From contig NZ_JANSKK010000002.1 of assembly GCF_026659735.1 (NCBI RefSeq), positions 124,001-188,000 of the forward strand: 64,000 nucleotides of DNA. Reading direction: 5' to 3'. Below are positions 28,346 through 36,721 of the stretch, piece after piece (within the stretch, counting starts at the first letter, position 1; each line of letters begins with the position of its first letter). Under the pieces are notes generated by a model. It worked only from the letters and a program-made list of their open reading frames with translations. It made no database searches and had not been told where the DNA came from. This DNA comes from Staphylococcus pettenkoferi (GTDB taxonomy: Bacteria > Bacillota > Bacilli > Staphylococcales > Staphylococcaceae). The translations under genes were made by a program, and so were the position numbers.

Positions 28346-31003
28346 ATGAAAGATAAATTAACACAAAATCCTTTAATAAAATTATTATTCGTCATTGTGC
28401 TCAGCAGTATCGCAAGCTTAATCACTTTCAGTGGCTATATTTATCGCTACTTGACGCAAGGCCTCGTGTTTAGTGGCAATGGAGATGGTTTTCGACAAAT
28501 GATGCCTTTCCAAATGTACCTGTATGAGCATTTCTCGAAAGGTCACATGATGTACGACCATTCCTTTGGCCTAGGTGGCAATTATATTCAAGATTTAGCT
28601 TATTACTATTCTTTGTCACCTTTCACTTATTTGCACTTTAGCGGCGTGTGGCTCGCAGAACATGTCTTTCGCGCTAACCCGAGTGATATTGCATTCTGGC
28701 CCACGGATCAACTCGTCGTTGCCATAGTAAAGACTGCGCTTATTTTTGTGGTAAGTTATTATACATTCAGATATTTTAACATGAAGCGCGTGTCCACAAT
28801 GATTGCGACATTATTATATGGCGCATCAACTGTGACAATCGATTTTAACTTTACGTGGTCTTTCTATAGTGATCTATTAATTTTTCTACCATTATCTGTA
28901 CTCGGCATTGAGCGTTTATTCCAAGAACGCAAAGCTGGCTTATTTATTTTTGCAATCGCGCTCACCTTATTTTCTAATTTTTACTTCAGTTACTATGAAA
29001 CGATTATTGTGTTGTGTTATTTCATCTATCGCACACTTTGGCCTTATCGTACTGATGTCCTTTCAAGAATTCAGAAACTATGGATCATCGTTGGCAATGT
29101 CATGTTAGCCGCTATCAGTAGTTTGTGGGGTTGGTATACAGGGGTAACGTCATTTCTCAATAACGATCGACAATCCAATCCACATTTCCATTTCGACCCA
29201 ATCATCGAACCGATACGTCATTATCACATGTTCTCAAATGGGTTCTATATCACGCTCACATTGATTGTGGTTATGGCGTTGTTCTCATTTAAACTCTATC
29301 GTCATTACTTCTATCGTTTGACGGCGATTGCGACGTGGTTAATGTTACTCGGCTCACTCTCGCCTTATTTCGATAGTGCTTTCAATGGCTTTTCAACACC
29401 AGAACGTCGCTGGGTCTACATCTTGGTCTTTATGTGTGCCCTACTTGTCGCGCAATATCTCCATCATTTTAGTGAGATTTCAATGACTCGCTTTCTGTTG
29501 AGTAGTATACCTGTACTCATTCTCATGCTGCTAAAATGGATCGGGTATTTCGAGCTTGAAACGAGTTGGATGTATGTAAGCCTGTGTATCATCCTCTTCC
29601 TAGGTTTAACGATACGCTTTACATTCTGGCGTCATACTGTAACTTTTAAAATTATCCTAATGATTCTCATCATTTTGCAACAATGGATGATGATTCAAAA
29701 CGCTTATACGAATAATATTAAAAAATACACAACAGACCTTTCTGAACTGAAATCTGATCATTATCGTAGTCCGAAAATGCAAAATAAAATTAATGATATT
29801 AATCATAACCGACAAAATGACATCTTCCATCGCATTGATTATATGTCTCAATACAACCTTAACTCAGCGATGGTTTATCACTATAATGGTATCGCGTTAT
29901 ATTCTAGTATCTTTGATGGACGTATTCTGGACTATTATGACCGTCAATTACAAATCAATATGCCGACCGATAAGAATAGTACGTATCGCTTACTCAATAA
30001 TCGTACCAATTTAATGGCGTTATGGGACGTGCGTGATCGCATACGCACCTCTGAAGATCAGCTCATGCCGTATGGTTTCAAACATCAACAGAACTTCGAA
30101 ACCGAATCGCGTACGTTTGAACATTCAACGGCTGACTTTAACTATCCTGCTGCTCATTTAACGAAGAAAGTGTTTAAGCCAAGTCAATTGAAATCACCGT
30201 TAGATCGTGAACAAGCGTACTTAACTGGTGTGGTGTTCTCAGATCACGATCAGAAGCCGACGAGTCATTTTACACCTAATCAGAATCTACTGAACTATGC
30301 CAAACCTGAGCTAAATCACGTTCGTCAAGGTAAGGCACATCAACTTAAAGTAGATAAAAATAGAGGCGGTATCACCTATCATCTACCGAAAAACATAGCT
30401 GACCGTTATCAAGATTTGTATGTGGAAATGGATGTTGAACTCCTGTCGCCGGATAAAGCACATCGCGTAGGTATCAACGAATACAGTCAGAACCGCAATC
30501 CGCTCACGTATAAATATCGCCGTTTTGTGACACCTGTGACGATGAAAGTGAAATCAGCCCAAGATTTACATTTACATCTCGCTAAAGGTACGTATCGTTA
30601 TCGACTCAAAGGCATTTATGGAGAGGATTATCGTACATTGCAAGAAGCACATAAAGATGTGAAGCCTGTGAAAGTCAAGCAACATCATAATGGGTACACC
30701 ATTACTAAGAATCACGATGATGCGGGTTACATCGTCTTACCAATGGCTTATCGAGATGGCTTGCAAGCACATTCAAATGGTAAAAAGGTAGACGTCAAGC
30801 AAGGCAATGGAATAATGACTGTCGTGCCTACGTCCAAAGGTCAAGGTGAAATTACAGTAACTTACCACTACCCTCATCACTGGCTGCTGCTCAGTTTGAG
30901 TAGTATTGGAGTCGTACTCAGTATCTTGTGGTGTTGGTGGTTGCGTAAGAAAAAGAAGAAGCTTTATGAACGTGGTTCAAAAAAATTTGTGAGGAAGCCG
31001 TAG
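28346..31003 (+). CDS. yfhO: YfhO-family polytopic membrane protein (lipoteichoic acid glycosylation type)
   Basis: This 885-residue membrane protein has about a dozen hydrophobic segments in its first 460 residues, a long extracytoplasmic domain (about residues 470-845), and a last membrane segment followed by a basic tail (RKKKKKLYERGSKKF). The first loop has DGFRQMMPFQMYLYEHF and the GxGNYIQDL-type motif typical of the YfhO family. In Bacillus, Listeria and S. aureus, YfhO proteins act with CsbB/GtcA as the GT-C-fold transferase that glycosylates lipoteichoic acid outside the cell. CsbB and GtcA are not in this window. It is monocistronic, on the plus strand, with its own terminator. I recall the same placement near rplS in S. 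aureus. Confidence 0.85.
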   Translation: MKDKLTQNPLIKLLFVIVLSSIASLITFSGYIYRYLTQGLVFSGNGDGFRQMMPFQMYLYEHFSKGHMMYDHSFGLGGNYIQDLAYYYSLSPFTYLHFSGVWLAEHVFRANPSDIAFWPTDQLVVAIVKTALIFVVSYYTFRYFNMKRVSTMIATLLYGASTVTIDFNFTWSFYSDLLIFLPLSVLGIERLFQERKAGLFIFAIALTLFSNFYFSYYETIIVLCYFIYRTLWPYRTDVLSRIQKLWIIVGNVMLAAISSLWGWYTGVTSFLNNDRQSNPHFHFDPIIEPIRHYHMFSNGFYITLTLIVVMALFSFKLYRHYFYRLTAIATWLMLLGSLSPYFDSAFNGFSTPERRWVYILVFMCALLVAQYLHHFSEISMTRFLLSSIPVLILMLLKWIGYFELETSWMYVSLCIILFLGLTIRFTFWRHTVTFKIILMILIILQQWMMIQNAYTNNIKKYTTDLSELKSDHYRSPKMQNKINDINHNRQNDIFHRIDYMSQYNLNSAMVYHYNGIALYSSIFDGRILDYYDRQLQINMPTDKNSTYRLLNNRTNLMALWDVRDRIRTSEDQLMPYGFKHQQNFETESRTFEHSTADFNYPAAHLTKKVFKPSQLKSPLDREQAYLTGVVFSDHDQKPTSHFTPNQNLLNYAKPELNHVRQGKAHQLKVDKNRGGITYHLPKNIADRYQDLYVEMDVELLSPDKAHRVGINEYSQNRNPLTYKYRRFVTPVTMKVKSAQDLHLHLAKGTYRYRLKGIYGEDYRTLQEAHKDVKPVKVKQHHNGYTITKNHDDAGYIVLPMAYRDGLQAHSNGKKVDVKQGNGIMTVVPTSKGQGEITVTYHYPHHWLLLSLSSIGVVLSILWCWWLRKKKKKLYERGSKKFVRKP

Positions 31004-31061
31004 CTTAATGGGCCAAAAGCATGTTAAGCACCAGTAACTACTAACAAATAACAGAATAAAT

Positions 31062-31110
31062 GTCTGGGATTCGAGAGTTAAGGGACTATTCGAGTCCCAG
31101 ACTTTATTTT
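31062..31110 (+). terminator. Intrinsic terminator after yfhO
   Basis: GTCTGGGATTCGA pairs with TCGAGTCCCAGAC (about one bulge) around a 15-base loop and is followed by TTTATTTTT on the plus strand. Confidence 0.85.
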
Positions 31111-31152
31111 TAATACATGAACAAACTCAATCAACTCAAAATAAAAATGCAC

Positions 31153-31192
31153 TAAAAAAAGCTAGAACCCACGATAAAGTGAATTCCAGCTT
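31153..31192 (-). terminator. Intrinsic terminator after rplS
   Basis: On the minus strand AAGCTGGAA pairs with TTCTAGCTT and is followed by TTTTTTAG. It begins 18 bases after the rplS stop and faces the yfhO terminator. Confidence 0.85.
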
Positions 31193-31209
31193 TCTTCATT
31201 ATATACTGA

Positions 31210-31560
31210 TTAGCGAATTTCTTGGATACGCGCAGCTTTACCACGTAAGTGGCGTAAGTAGTATAATTTAGCACGACGTACTTTACCACGACGTTTCACT
31301 TCGATCTTCTCGATCTTAGGAGTGTGAAGTGGGAATGTACGTTCAACACCTACACCTGAAGAAATCTTACGTACTGTGAATGTTTCAGAAATGCCTCCGC
31401 CACGGCGTTTGATTACAACACCTTCGAAGACTTGAACACGTTCACGTGAACCTTCAATGATACGAACGTGTACACGTAAAGTATCTCCAGCACGGAATGT
31501 AGGAATATCGTCACGTAATTGTGATTTCGTAACTGCTTCAATAAGTTTGTGATTACTCAT
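31210..31560 (-). CDS. rplS: 50S ribosomal protein L19
   Basis: L19 sits at the 30S-50S interface. The 116-residue length is standard, and [32 protein letters not shown] (in part) is the family signature. AAGGAGAG precedes the ATG. A 109-base gap to trmD contains small hairpins (GTGCAATGCAC near 31632-31642) and ends GGTTGAAGGAG. Bacilli have an L19 autoregulatory leader there; whether this gap is one cannot be decided by eye. It is last in the rpsP-rimM-trmD-rplS cluster. Confidence 0.98.
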   Translation of the reverse strand: MSNHKLIEAVTKSQLRDDIPTFRAGDTLRVHVRIIEGSRERVQVFEGVVIKRRGGGISETFTVRKISSGVGVERTFPLHTPKIEKIEVKRRGKVRRAKLYYLRHLRGKAARIQEIR

Positions 31561-31668
31561 AGTAAATTCTCTCCTTCAACCTATGTTCATGCCTAGACAA
31601 TAATATAGCAGCGGATCATAGTGATTTTTCGTGCATTGCACACTTACATTATGCTAGCACAAACACTT

Positions 31669-32403
31669 TTACTTTTCAATTCCTTTTCGATATCTTTTTA
31701 GAATATCTTGATCCTGCTTCGTTAATTCAGCTTTGTCCAATAAATCCGGTCTATTACGATACGTGCGAAGCAACTTCTGTTCACGTCGCCACGCATCGAT
31801 TCGTGCGTGATTCCCTGAAAGTAAGACGTCAGGTACTGTCATACCACGATATTCTCGCGGTCGTGTATACTGAGGAAACTCTAACAAGCCATCTTGGAAC
31901 GAGTCATCTTCGTGAGATTGTTGGTTTCCTAGCACCCCCGGGATGAGACGCACAATTGCATCGGTCATCGTCATCGCAGGAAGTTCGCCGCCAGTTAACA
32001 CGTAGTCGCCAATAGAAATTTCATCTGTCACAAGATGTTCTCGAATTCGCTCATCATATCCTTCGTAGTGACCACAAATAAAGACGAGATGTTCCGCTTC
32101 ACTCAACTCTTGTGCTTTTTCTTGGGTAAAAGGCTCACCTTGTGGACACATTAAGACAACACGTGTTTCATCAGTTTGTTGGAGACTTTCTAATGCGTTA
32201 AATATCGGTTCTGGTTTCAACACCATTCCTTGTCCACCACCAAAGGGATAGTCGTCCACTTGGTTATGTTTATTCTCCGCAAAATCTCGAAAGTTAACAG
32301 TATTCACGTTAAGCATGCCTTTATCTTGAGCTCTTTTCAAAATAGAGTGATTAAGCACACCCTCAAACATTTCAGGAAATAGCGTTAAATAATCAATTCT
32401 CAT
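31669..32403 (-). CDS. trmD: tRNA (guanine-N1-)-methyltransferase TrmD
   Basis: TrmD methylates G37 next to the anticodon and prevents frameshifting. The 244-residue SPOUT-fold enzyme shows [38 protein letters not shown] and the knot segment [15 protein letters not shown]. Its ATG overlaps the rimM stop (TAATG), so the two are probably translationally coupled. Confidence 0.98.
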   Translation of the reverse strand: MRIDYLTLFPEMFEGVLNHSILKRAQDKGMLNVNTVNFRDFAENKHNQVDDYPFGGGQGMVLKPEPIFNALESLQQTDETRVVLMCPQGEPFTQEKAQELSEAEHLVFICGHYEGYDERIREHLVTDEISIGDYVLTGGELPAMTMTDAIVRLIPGVLGNQQSHEDDSFQDGLLEFPQYTRPREYRGMTVPDVLLSGNHARIDAWRREQKLLRTYRNRPDLLDKAELTKQDQDILKRYRKGIEK

Positions 32404-32906
32404 TAATCTAACAATCCTTCCATCGGCGTGATATGTATTTGACGTCCTTCTACATCGACTTCTTGTACAACATCAGCGATATATGGAATTAAATACTCTT
32501 TGTCACCTTGAACGACCCATACATCATTCGCACCTGTTTCAAAGATTTCAGTCACTCGACCAAGCGGTTCGCCCTCGTTAAAGACCGTACAGCCGATGAT
32601 ATCGGAATAGTAATATTCATTCTCTGCAAGTTCAATATCTTCGTGATCACGTTCTTGATACAACGTCTCACCTTTCAAGTGTTCCACGTCGTTAATATTA
32701 TCTCTACCTTCAAAATTCAACATATGTAGTCCTTTGTGAACACGATGAGATGTCACCACAAGCGCTTCTGTTTCTCCATCTTGATGGTGAATTTCGAGTT
32801 CTTCGCCTTGTTGAAAACGCACGTCGGTAAAGTCTGAGTTCGACTTCACTTTCACTTCACCTTTAATGCCATGTGTATTCACAATTTCGCCTACTTCAAC
32901 CTGCAT
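32403..32906 (-). CDS. rimM: Ribosome maturation factor RimM
   Basis: RimM helps assemble the 30S head by binding S19. The 167-residue protein begins with [18 protein letters not shown], the family signature, and ends with a PRC-barrel domain ([34 protein letters not shown] in part). It lies between rpsP and trmD; a terminator at 33007-33036 separates it from rpsP. Confidence 0.97.
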   Translation of the reverse strand: MQVEVGEIVNTHGIKGEVKVKSNSDFTDVRFQQGEELEIHHQDGETEALVVTSHRVHKGLHMLNFEGRDNINDVEHLKGETLYQERDHEDIELAENEYYYSDIIGCTVFNEGEPLGRVTEIFETGANDVWVVQGDKEYLIPYIADVVQEVDVEGRQIHITPMEGLLD

Positions 32907-33006
32907 AGCGCAACCTCCAATGCTTTTGACTTAATGGTTTATTATAACATGGAAACAGTCGTTACTTCTTATATTCCACTACACCATCTATTTACCTCTC
33001 AAGTCA

Positions 33007-33036
33007 TAAAAAAAGAGCAACACCAAGGTTACTCTT
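33007..33036 (-). terminator. Intrinsic terminator between rpsP and rimM
   Basis: AAGAGTAAC, a six-base loop, then GTTGCTCTT is followed by TTTTTATG on the minus strand, 12 bases after the rpsP stop. It would reduce rimM-trmD expression relative to S16. Confidence 0.8.
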
Positions 33037-33047
33037 TTCAAAATCAT

Positions 33048-33314
33048 TTATTTTTCATCATCAAATTTTTTCAAGATACCTTCTCTTGATAAGATGTTGT
33101 GTACTGTGTCAGTTGGTTTAGCACCATTTTTCAACCATTTAAGTGCTAATTCTTCATCAATAATAACTTCTGGTGCATTCACGTGTTTAGGGTTGTAAGT
33201 ACCGATTTGTTCGATACTACGACCATCACGTGGCGCACGAGAATCAGCTGCTACAATACGGTAGAATGGGTTTCTTTTAGAACCTAAACGTTTTAAACGT
33301 AATTTAACTGCCAT
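33048..33314 (-). CDS. rpsP: 30S ribosomal protein S16
   Basis: S16 is an early 30S assembly protein. The 88 residues from [21 protein letters not shown] are a full-length family member. The open frame extends 31 codons upstream, but the ATG at 33314 has AAGGAG eight bases before it and gives the canonical start. Its promoter is at 33361-33389. Confidence 0.98.
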   Translation of the reverse strand: MAVKLRLKRLGSKRNPFYRIVAADSRAPRDGRSIEQIGTYNPKHVNAPEVIIDEELALKWLKNGAKPTDTVHNILSREGILKKFDDEK

Positions 33315-33360
33315 TAGTATACGCTCCTTTATATTAATAATTTCTTTTCTACAAGAATTA

Positions 33361-33389
33361 ATAATAACAGTTGTCCAGAAGTTTGTAAA
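33361..33389 (-). promoter_or_regulatory. Sigma-A promoter of rpsP
   Basis: TTTACA (33389-33384), a 17-base spacer and TATTAT (33366-33361) lie on the minus strand just after the stop of the upstream gene (33419). The toxin-antitoxin-like operon upstream has no clear terminator, so rpsP may also receive read-through. Confidence 0.7.
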
Positions 33390-33418
33390 GAGCTTTTTCT
33401 TTACCAAATTATTTTTCT

Positions 33419-34114
33419 TTAAGTAGTGTGATGATGGGCGTTACAAGCATTGTTCGATCGAAACTGACTCACATCGATGAAATCGTCATGAAGAATTTCA
33501 TCGATACTCATCTCTTTATAATGTTGTTTTATCTTTTGAAGAAATAAAGGTTTGTTCATCTTCTTCTCACTAAAAAGAATACGATACATAATTGGAGCCA
33601 TATAATCATCGGGTATACTAAACTTGTCGTTATCATGGTGAATCGTTCTACTCGGTAAATCTTCGAGTGAAATAAATTGTGTTGAGAGTCCTGTGATAGG
33701 ATACTCGTAATAGAAAAGCGCTTCATCTTCTTCAAATTGATATCGGTGGTAAGCAATGTTAAGAAGCAAGTTTAATTTCTTAAGTGTCATAGGTGCAATG
33801 AGGAGAAAGTAGCGTGCAATATCTAAAGGAACGAGCGGATAGGGTTCTGTGGCTACTTGTAGAAATGCTTCGAAATCATGATAATATTTGATATCTCGAT
33901 AATAAGGATCTTCCTTAGCAATCCCTTCAGTTGATGGATCTTTACTTGGTATACTATGAATATATGTCATTACATAGTGCTCGCTTAATTTATCGAGTTC
34001 ATATTGACAATCATCATTTTCTTTTATTAATAACTTATGGTAAGCGACACGTGTTCCTGTTTGATCGGCAAGTTTATCATTCTGTAGAAATATAAGTAAA
34101 TGTCTATAATGCAT
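33419..34114 (-). CDS. Putative antitoxin with a Panacea (SocA/DUF4065)-like region
   Basis: This 231-residue protein was recognised only by pattern. Residues 98-150 read [20 protein letters not shown], then LNIAYHRY and [15 protein letters not shown], which resembles the Panacea pattern (a..il...gp.t..KLnKLlY.a....y...lf.e...aw..GPv). The first 95 residues look like a separate alpha/beta region ([10 protein letters not shown]...) that I do not recognise. The ATG at 34114 is chosen over the frame start at 34168: AAAGGAG stands five bases before it and overlaps the TGA of the upstream RelA-like gene, which suggests coupled translation. Panacea proteins are known as antitoxins, including for toxic small alarmone synthetases, which is exactly the neighbour here. 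The assignment is an inference from a weak motif plus a telling context. Confidence 0.55.
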   Translation of the reverse strand: MHYRHLLIFLQNDKLADQTGTRVAYHKLLIKENDDCQYELDKLSEHYVMTYIHSIPSKDPSTEGIAKEDPYYRDIKYYHDFEAFLQVATEPYPLVPLDIARYFLLIAPMTLKKLNLLLNIAYHRYQFEEDEALFYYEYPITGLSTQFISLEDLPSRTIHHDNDKFSIPDDYMAPIMYRILFSEKKMNKPLFLQKIKQHYKEMSIDEILHDDFIDVSQFRSNNACNAHHHTT

Positions 34115-34125
34115 AGGTACTCCTT

Positions 34126-34743
34126 TCATCCATATTGATGGATTAATTCTGTTTCTCTCACATGCCATTTCATGTAATCTTGCTTATATGCAAGATGACT
34201 ATCTCGATTTTGTTCTCTATCCTTTGCTCTCCAAATTTGGAGTTCAATAGGATAAGTGCGATTACTAAGTTTAAAATAGACATGCACCGCTTTGTATTGA
34301 TTTTTAGATGAGTTTAATACAGTAATTTTATTTTTCATCGCAGTAGGAAGTGTTTCTACAGTTTCTTGTATATTTAACTTTAATTCTTTAATCGGAAGGG
34401 TTGATGTAATGATTAATCGATAGCCTAGGATATCATTTAATACCTTATTTAATGGAAATGTTCCAAGCTTATTGTTGCGATTAAAACGAGTGATTTTATT
34501 AATAACGCATTTAAAATTTTTTACTCTGTATTTTACGTCGTGATTGTCATTAATTGCTAATTCCTTTTCATGACTTATAAGAATATCGATATACTCTTGT
34601 AATATCATAACTATAGATGAATTAATAATATCTCCTTTATGATTCATTACCTTATACACACATGTTTTCTTTAAATTGGTATTCATATCGAGGTGTGCTG
34701 TTAATTCTGCTACATACTTAGTACGGTTATAAACATTGAGCAT
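34126..34743 (-). CDS. Small RelA/SpoT-type synthetase (putative toxSAS toxin)
   Basis: The 205-residue protein is a stand-alone RelA/SpoT nucleotidyltransferase domain with no HD hydrolase or ACT/TGS parts. Key residues are present: R73-V-K75 and K83 (ATP site, in YRVKNFKCVINK), D104-x-x-G-x-R109 (DILGYRLI), K147 and YKAVH at 150-154, and E167-L-Q169 (PIELQIW). It is not in the usual place or form of RelP or RelQ, and it pairs with a Panacea-like gene 11 bases downstream. Toxic members of this family make (pp)pApp or pyrophosphorylate tRNA 3' ends. The ATG at 34743 lacks a ribosome site. An ATA 12 codons upstream (34779) has AGGTGA four bases before it and may be the true start. Confidence 0.75.
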   Translation of the reverse strand: MLNVYNRTKYVAELTAHLDMNTNLKKTCVYKVMNHKGDIINSSIVMILQEYIDILISHEKELAINDNHDVKYRVKNFKCVINKITRFNRNNKLGTFPLNKVLNDILGYRLIITSTLPIKELKLNIQETVETLPTAMKNKITVLNSSKNQYKAVHVYFKLSNRTYPIELQIWRAKDREQNRDSHLAYKQDYMKWHVRETELIHQYG

Positions 34744-34832
34744 CGTTGCTTTAATTGCTGCGATTTCTTGCTGTTTTATGGTGTCACCTAGTCTCTTTTT
34801 GAATTTCCTTTCTTTATTTATTGGATAAATAA

Positions 34833-34861
34833 ATTATACTGACAAACACAATCCGTTTCAA
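34833..34861 (-). promoter_or_regulatory. Strong sigma-A promoter of the RelA-like/Panacea-like operon
   Basis: TTGAAA (34861-34856), a 17-base spacer and perfect TATAAT (34838-34833) are placed so that transcription would start about 34826, some 50 bases before the probable translation start. No strong operator palindrome is seen over it. Confidence 0.85.
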
Positions 34862-34945
34862 ATCTTAAGTGAGTGCGTGTTGATAATTCCATTAGTATAA
34901 GGCATTTATATACCTACTCTCAATATCACTTACATTTTCTCTAAA

Positions 34946-34986
34946 TAAAAAACAGGACAACGATCCTTAGTAAATCGTTGTCCCGT
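34946..34986 (-). terminator. Intrinsic terminator after ffh
   Basis: ACGGGACAACGAT, a nine-base loop, then ATCGTTGTCCTGT is followed by TTTTTTATTT on the minus strand, starting about 9 bases after the ffh stop. It isolates the next operon from ffh transcription. Confidence 0.92.
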
Positions 34987-34994
34987 ATTCAATA

Positions 34995-36362
34995 TTAGAA
35001 CGGTAAGTTCATGCCTTTTAACATGTTTTGCATTTGTGCTTTTTTACCTTTCTTACCTTTACCGCCACCGGTAAATTGTTTCATCATTTTCTTCATCTCA
35101 TTGAATTGTTTCATCAGACGATTAACTTCTTGAAGTGTGCGACCTGACCCTTTTGCAATACGTTTTTTACGTGACACATTGAGTACTGCTGGATTCTCAC
35201 GCTCAGTCGGAGTCATAGATTGGATAATCGCTTTAATATGATCGATTTGTTTCTCGCTCATATTCAACTTGTCCAAGCCTTTCATCTTATTCATGCCTGG
35301 AATCATCTTCATAATGTCATCCAGTGGACCTAAGTTTTTCACTTGGTCAAGTTGTTCTAAGAAATCGTCCAACGTGAATGAGGAAGTCCGCATTTTCTTC
35401 TCAAGATCTTTCGCTTTTTCCTCATCCACATCTTGTTGTGCTTTCTCGATTAAACTTAGCACATCGCCCATACCTAAGATACGGGAAGCCATACGCTCAG
35501 GATGGAATGGCTCTAAACCATCTAGTTTCTCACTCATACCGACGAATTTAATTGGTTTTTGCGTTACTGAACGGATAGATAACGCTGCACCACCACGTGT
35601 ATCGCCATCAAGTTTCGTTAATGTTACTGAAGACACGTCGAGTTGGTTATCAAATGATTCGGCAACGTTAACCGCATCTTGACCAGTCATCGCATCAACG
35701 ACGAGCATGATTTCGTTCGGTTTAGATACTTCCTTAACCTCTTGTAACTCGTTCATCAATGCTTCGTCGACATGTAAACGACCGGCTGTATCGATGATGA
35801 CGAAATCGAGATGTTCTTCTTTTGCATGTTGAATCGCGTGATCCACGATATCTTGAGGCTGTACTTGGTCGCCTTCACTATATACAGGAATATCGAGTTG
35901 TTTCCCTACTGTTTGAAGTTGATCGATCGCAGCTGGACGATAAATATCGGCAGCCACTAAGAGTGGTTTTTTATTATATTTCTTACGCATCAAGAGTGCG
36001 AGCTTACCAGCAGTTGTGGTCTTACCTGCACCTTGAAGCCCTACCATCATGACTACAGTTGGCGGTTTATTCGCCATTTGAATCGTTGCATTCTCGCCAC
36101 CCATGAGTTGGGTCAATTCATCCTGTACAATCTTGATTACTTGTTGCCCTGGGGTTAAGGATTTCATCACATCTGAACCTAGGGCACGATCTGATACGGT
36201 CTTAACGAAGTTCTTAACAACTTTAAAGTTAACGTCGGCTTCGAGCAATGCGAGACGGACTTCACGCATCATCGTCTTGATATCCGCTTCCGTGACTTTC
36301 CCTTTACCACGGATCTTCTGCATCGTCTGCTGTAAACGATCCGACAAGCCTTCAAATGCCAT
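34995..36362 (-). CDS. ffh: Signal recognition particle protein Ffh
   Basis: Ffh binds 4.5S/6S RNA and signal peptides and hands ribosomes to FtsY. The 455-residue protein has the N domain, then the SRP GTPase (GLQGAGKTTTAGKLA, DTAGRLHVDE, TKLDGDTRGG) and the Met-rich M domain (IPGMNKMKGLDKLNMSEKQ, GSGRTLQEVNRLMKQFNEMKKMMKQ in part). It is last in the rnc-smc-ftsY-ylxM-ffh group, 26 bases after ylxM. Confidence 0.98.
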   Translation of the reverse strand: MAFEGLSDRLQQTMQKIRGKGKVTEADIKTMMREVRLALLEADVNFKVVKNFVKTVSDRALGSDVMKSLTPGQQVIKIVQDELTQLMGGENATIQMANKPPTVVMMVGLQGAGKTTTAGKLALLMRKKYNKKPLLVAADIYRPAAIDQLQTVGKQLDIPVYSEGDQVQPQDIVDHAIQHAKEEHLDFVIIDTAGRLHVDEALMNELQEVKEVSKPNEIMLVVDAMTGQDAVNVAESFDNQLDVSSVTLTKLDGDTRGGAALSIRSVTQKPIKFVGMSEKLDGLEPFHPERMASRILGMGDVLSLIEKAQQDVDEEKAKDLEKKMRTSSFTLDDFLEQLDQVKNLGPLDDIMKMIPGMNKMKGLDKLNMSEKQIDHIKAIIQSMTPTERENPAVLNVSRKKRIAKGSGRTLQEVNRLMKQFNEMKKMMKQFTGGGKGKKGKKAQMQNMLKGMNLPF

Positions 36363-36388
36363 ATCAAATCCCCTCCTTTGTAAAAGTG

Positions 36389-36721
36389 TTATTCGAGTTC
36401 TTCTAATTGTTGAATGAGTTCAGCAATTTTATCTTTATCATCTATATGCGCCTTCATCTCGTTATAAAGCTCTTGGCGCTTTTCAAAATTACGATATAAA
36501 TTTAATTTATCCTCATAATCTTCAACTAAATCGCCAGTTCTTCTAATATTATCATATACTGCTTGGCGACTCACATCAAAAGTTTCTGCAATCTCACTCA
36601 ATGAATAATCTTGAAGATAGAACAGTTCAAGATAGTTGCGCTGTTTCTCAGTGAGTAGTGATTGATAGAAATCAAAGAGATAATTCATTCTCAACGTCTT
36701 AACTAAATCACCATTACTCAT
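36389..36721 (-). CDS. ylxM: YlxM, helix-turn-helix protein linked to the SRP system
   Basis: This 110-residue UPF0122 protein has a sigma-70 region 4-like helix-turn-helix ([23 protein letters not shown]) in its middle and a charged C-terminal helix. In streptococci and bacilli it sits with ffh and modulates the signal recognition particle. The frame opens at 36757, but the ATG at 36721 ([15 protein letters not shown]) fits the family; it overlaps the ftsY stop by 8 bases, so coupling is likely. Only a weak ribosome site is seen. Confidence 0.92.
   Translation of the reverse strand: MSNGDLVKTLRMNYLFDFYQSLLTEKQRNYLELFYLQDYSLSEIAETFDVSRQAVYDNIRRTGDLVEDYEDKLNLYRNFEKRQELYNEMKAHIDDKDKIAELIQQLEELE

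Noticed and set aside
31561-31668. L19 autoregulatory leader RNA before rplS
   Set aside because: Small hairpins are present but I could not fit them to the known leader fold by eye, so it is mentioned only under rplS.
36714-36721. Overlaps between adjacent genes (ftsY/ylxM, fapR/plsX, def/fmt) as possible frameshifts
   Set aside because: Each pair has complete N- and C-termini for its family; short overlaps here reflect translational coupling, not broken genes.
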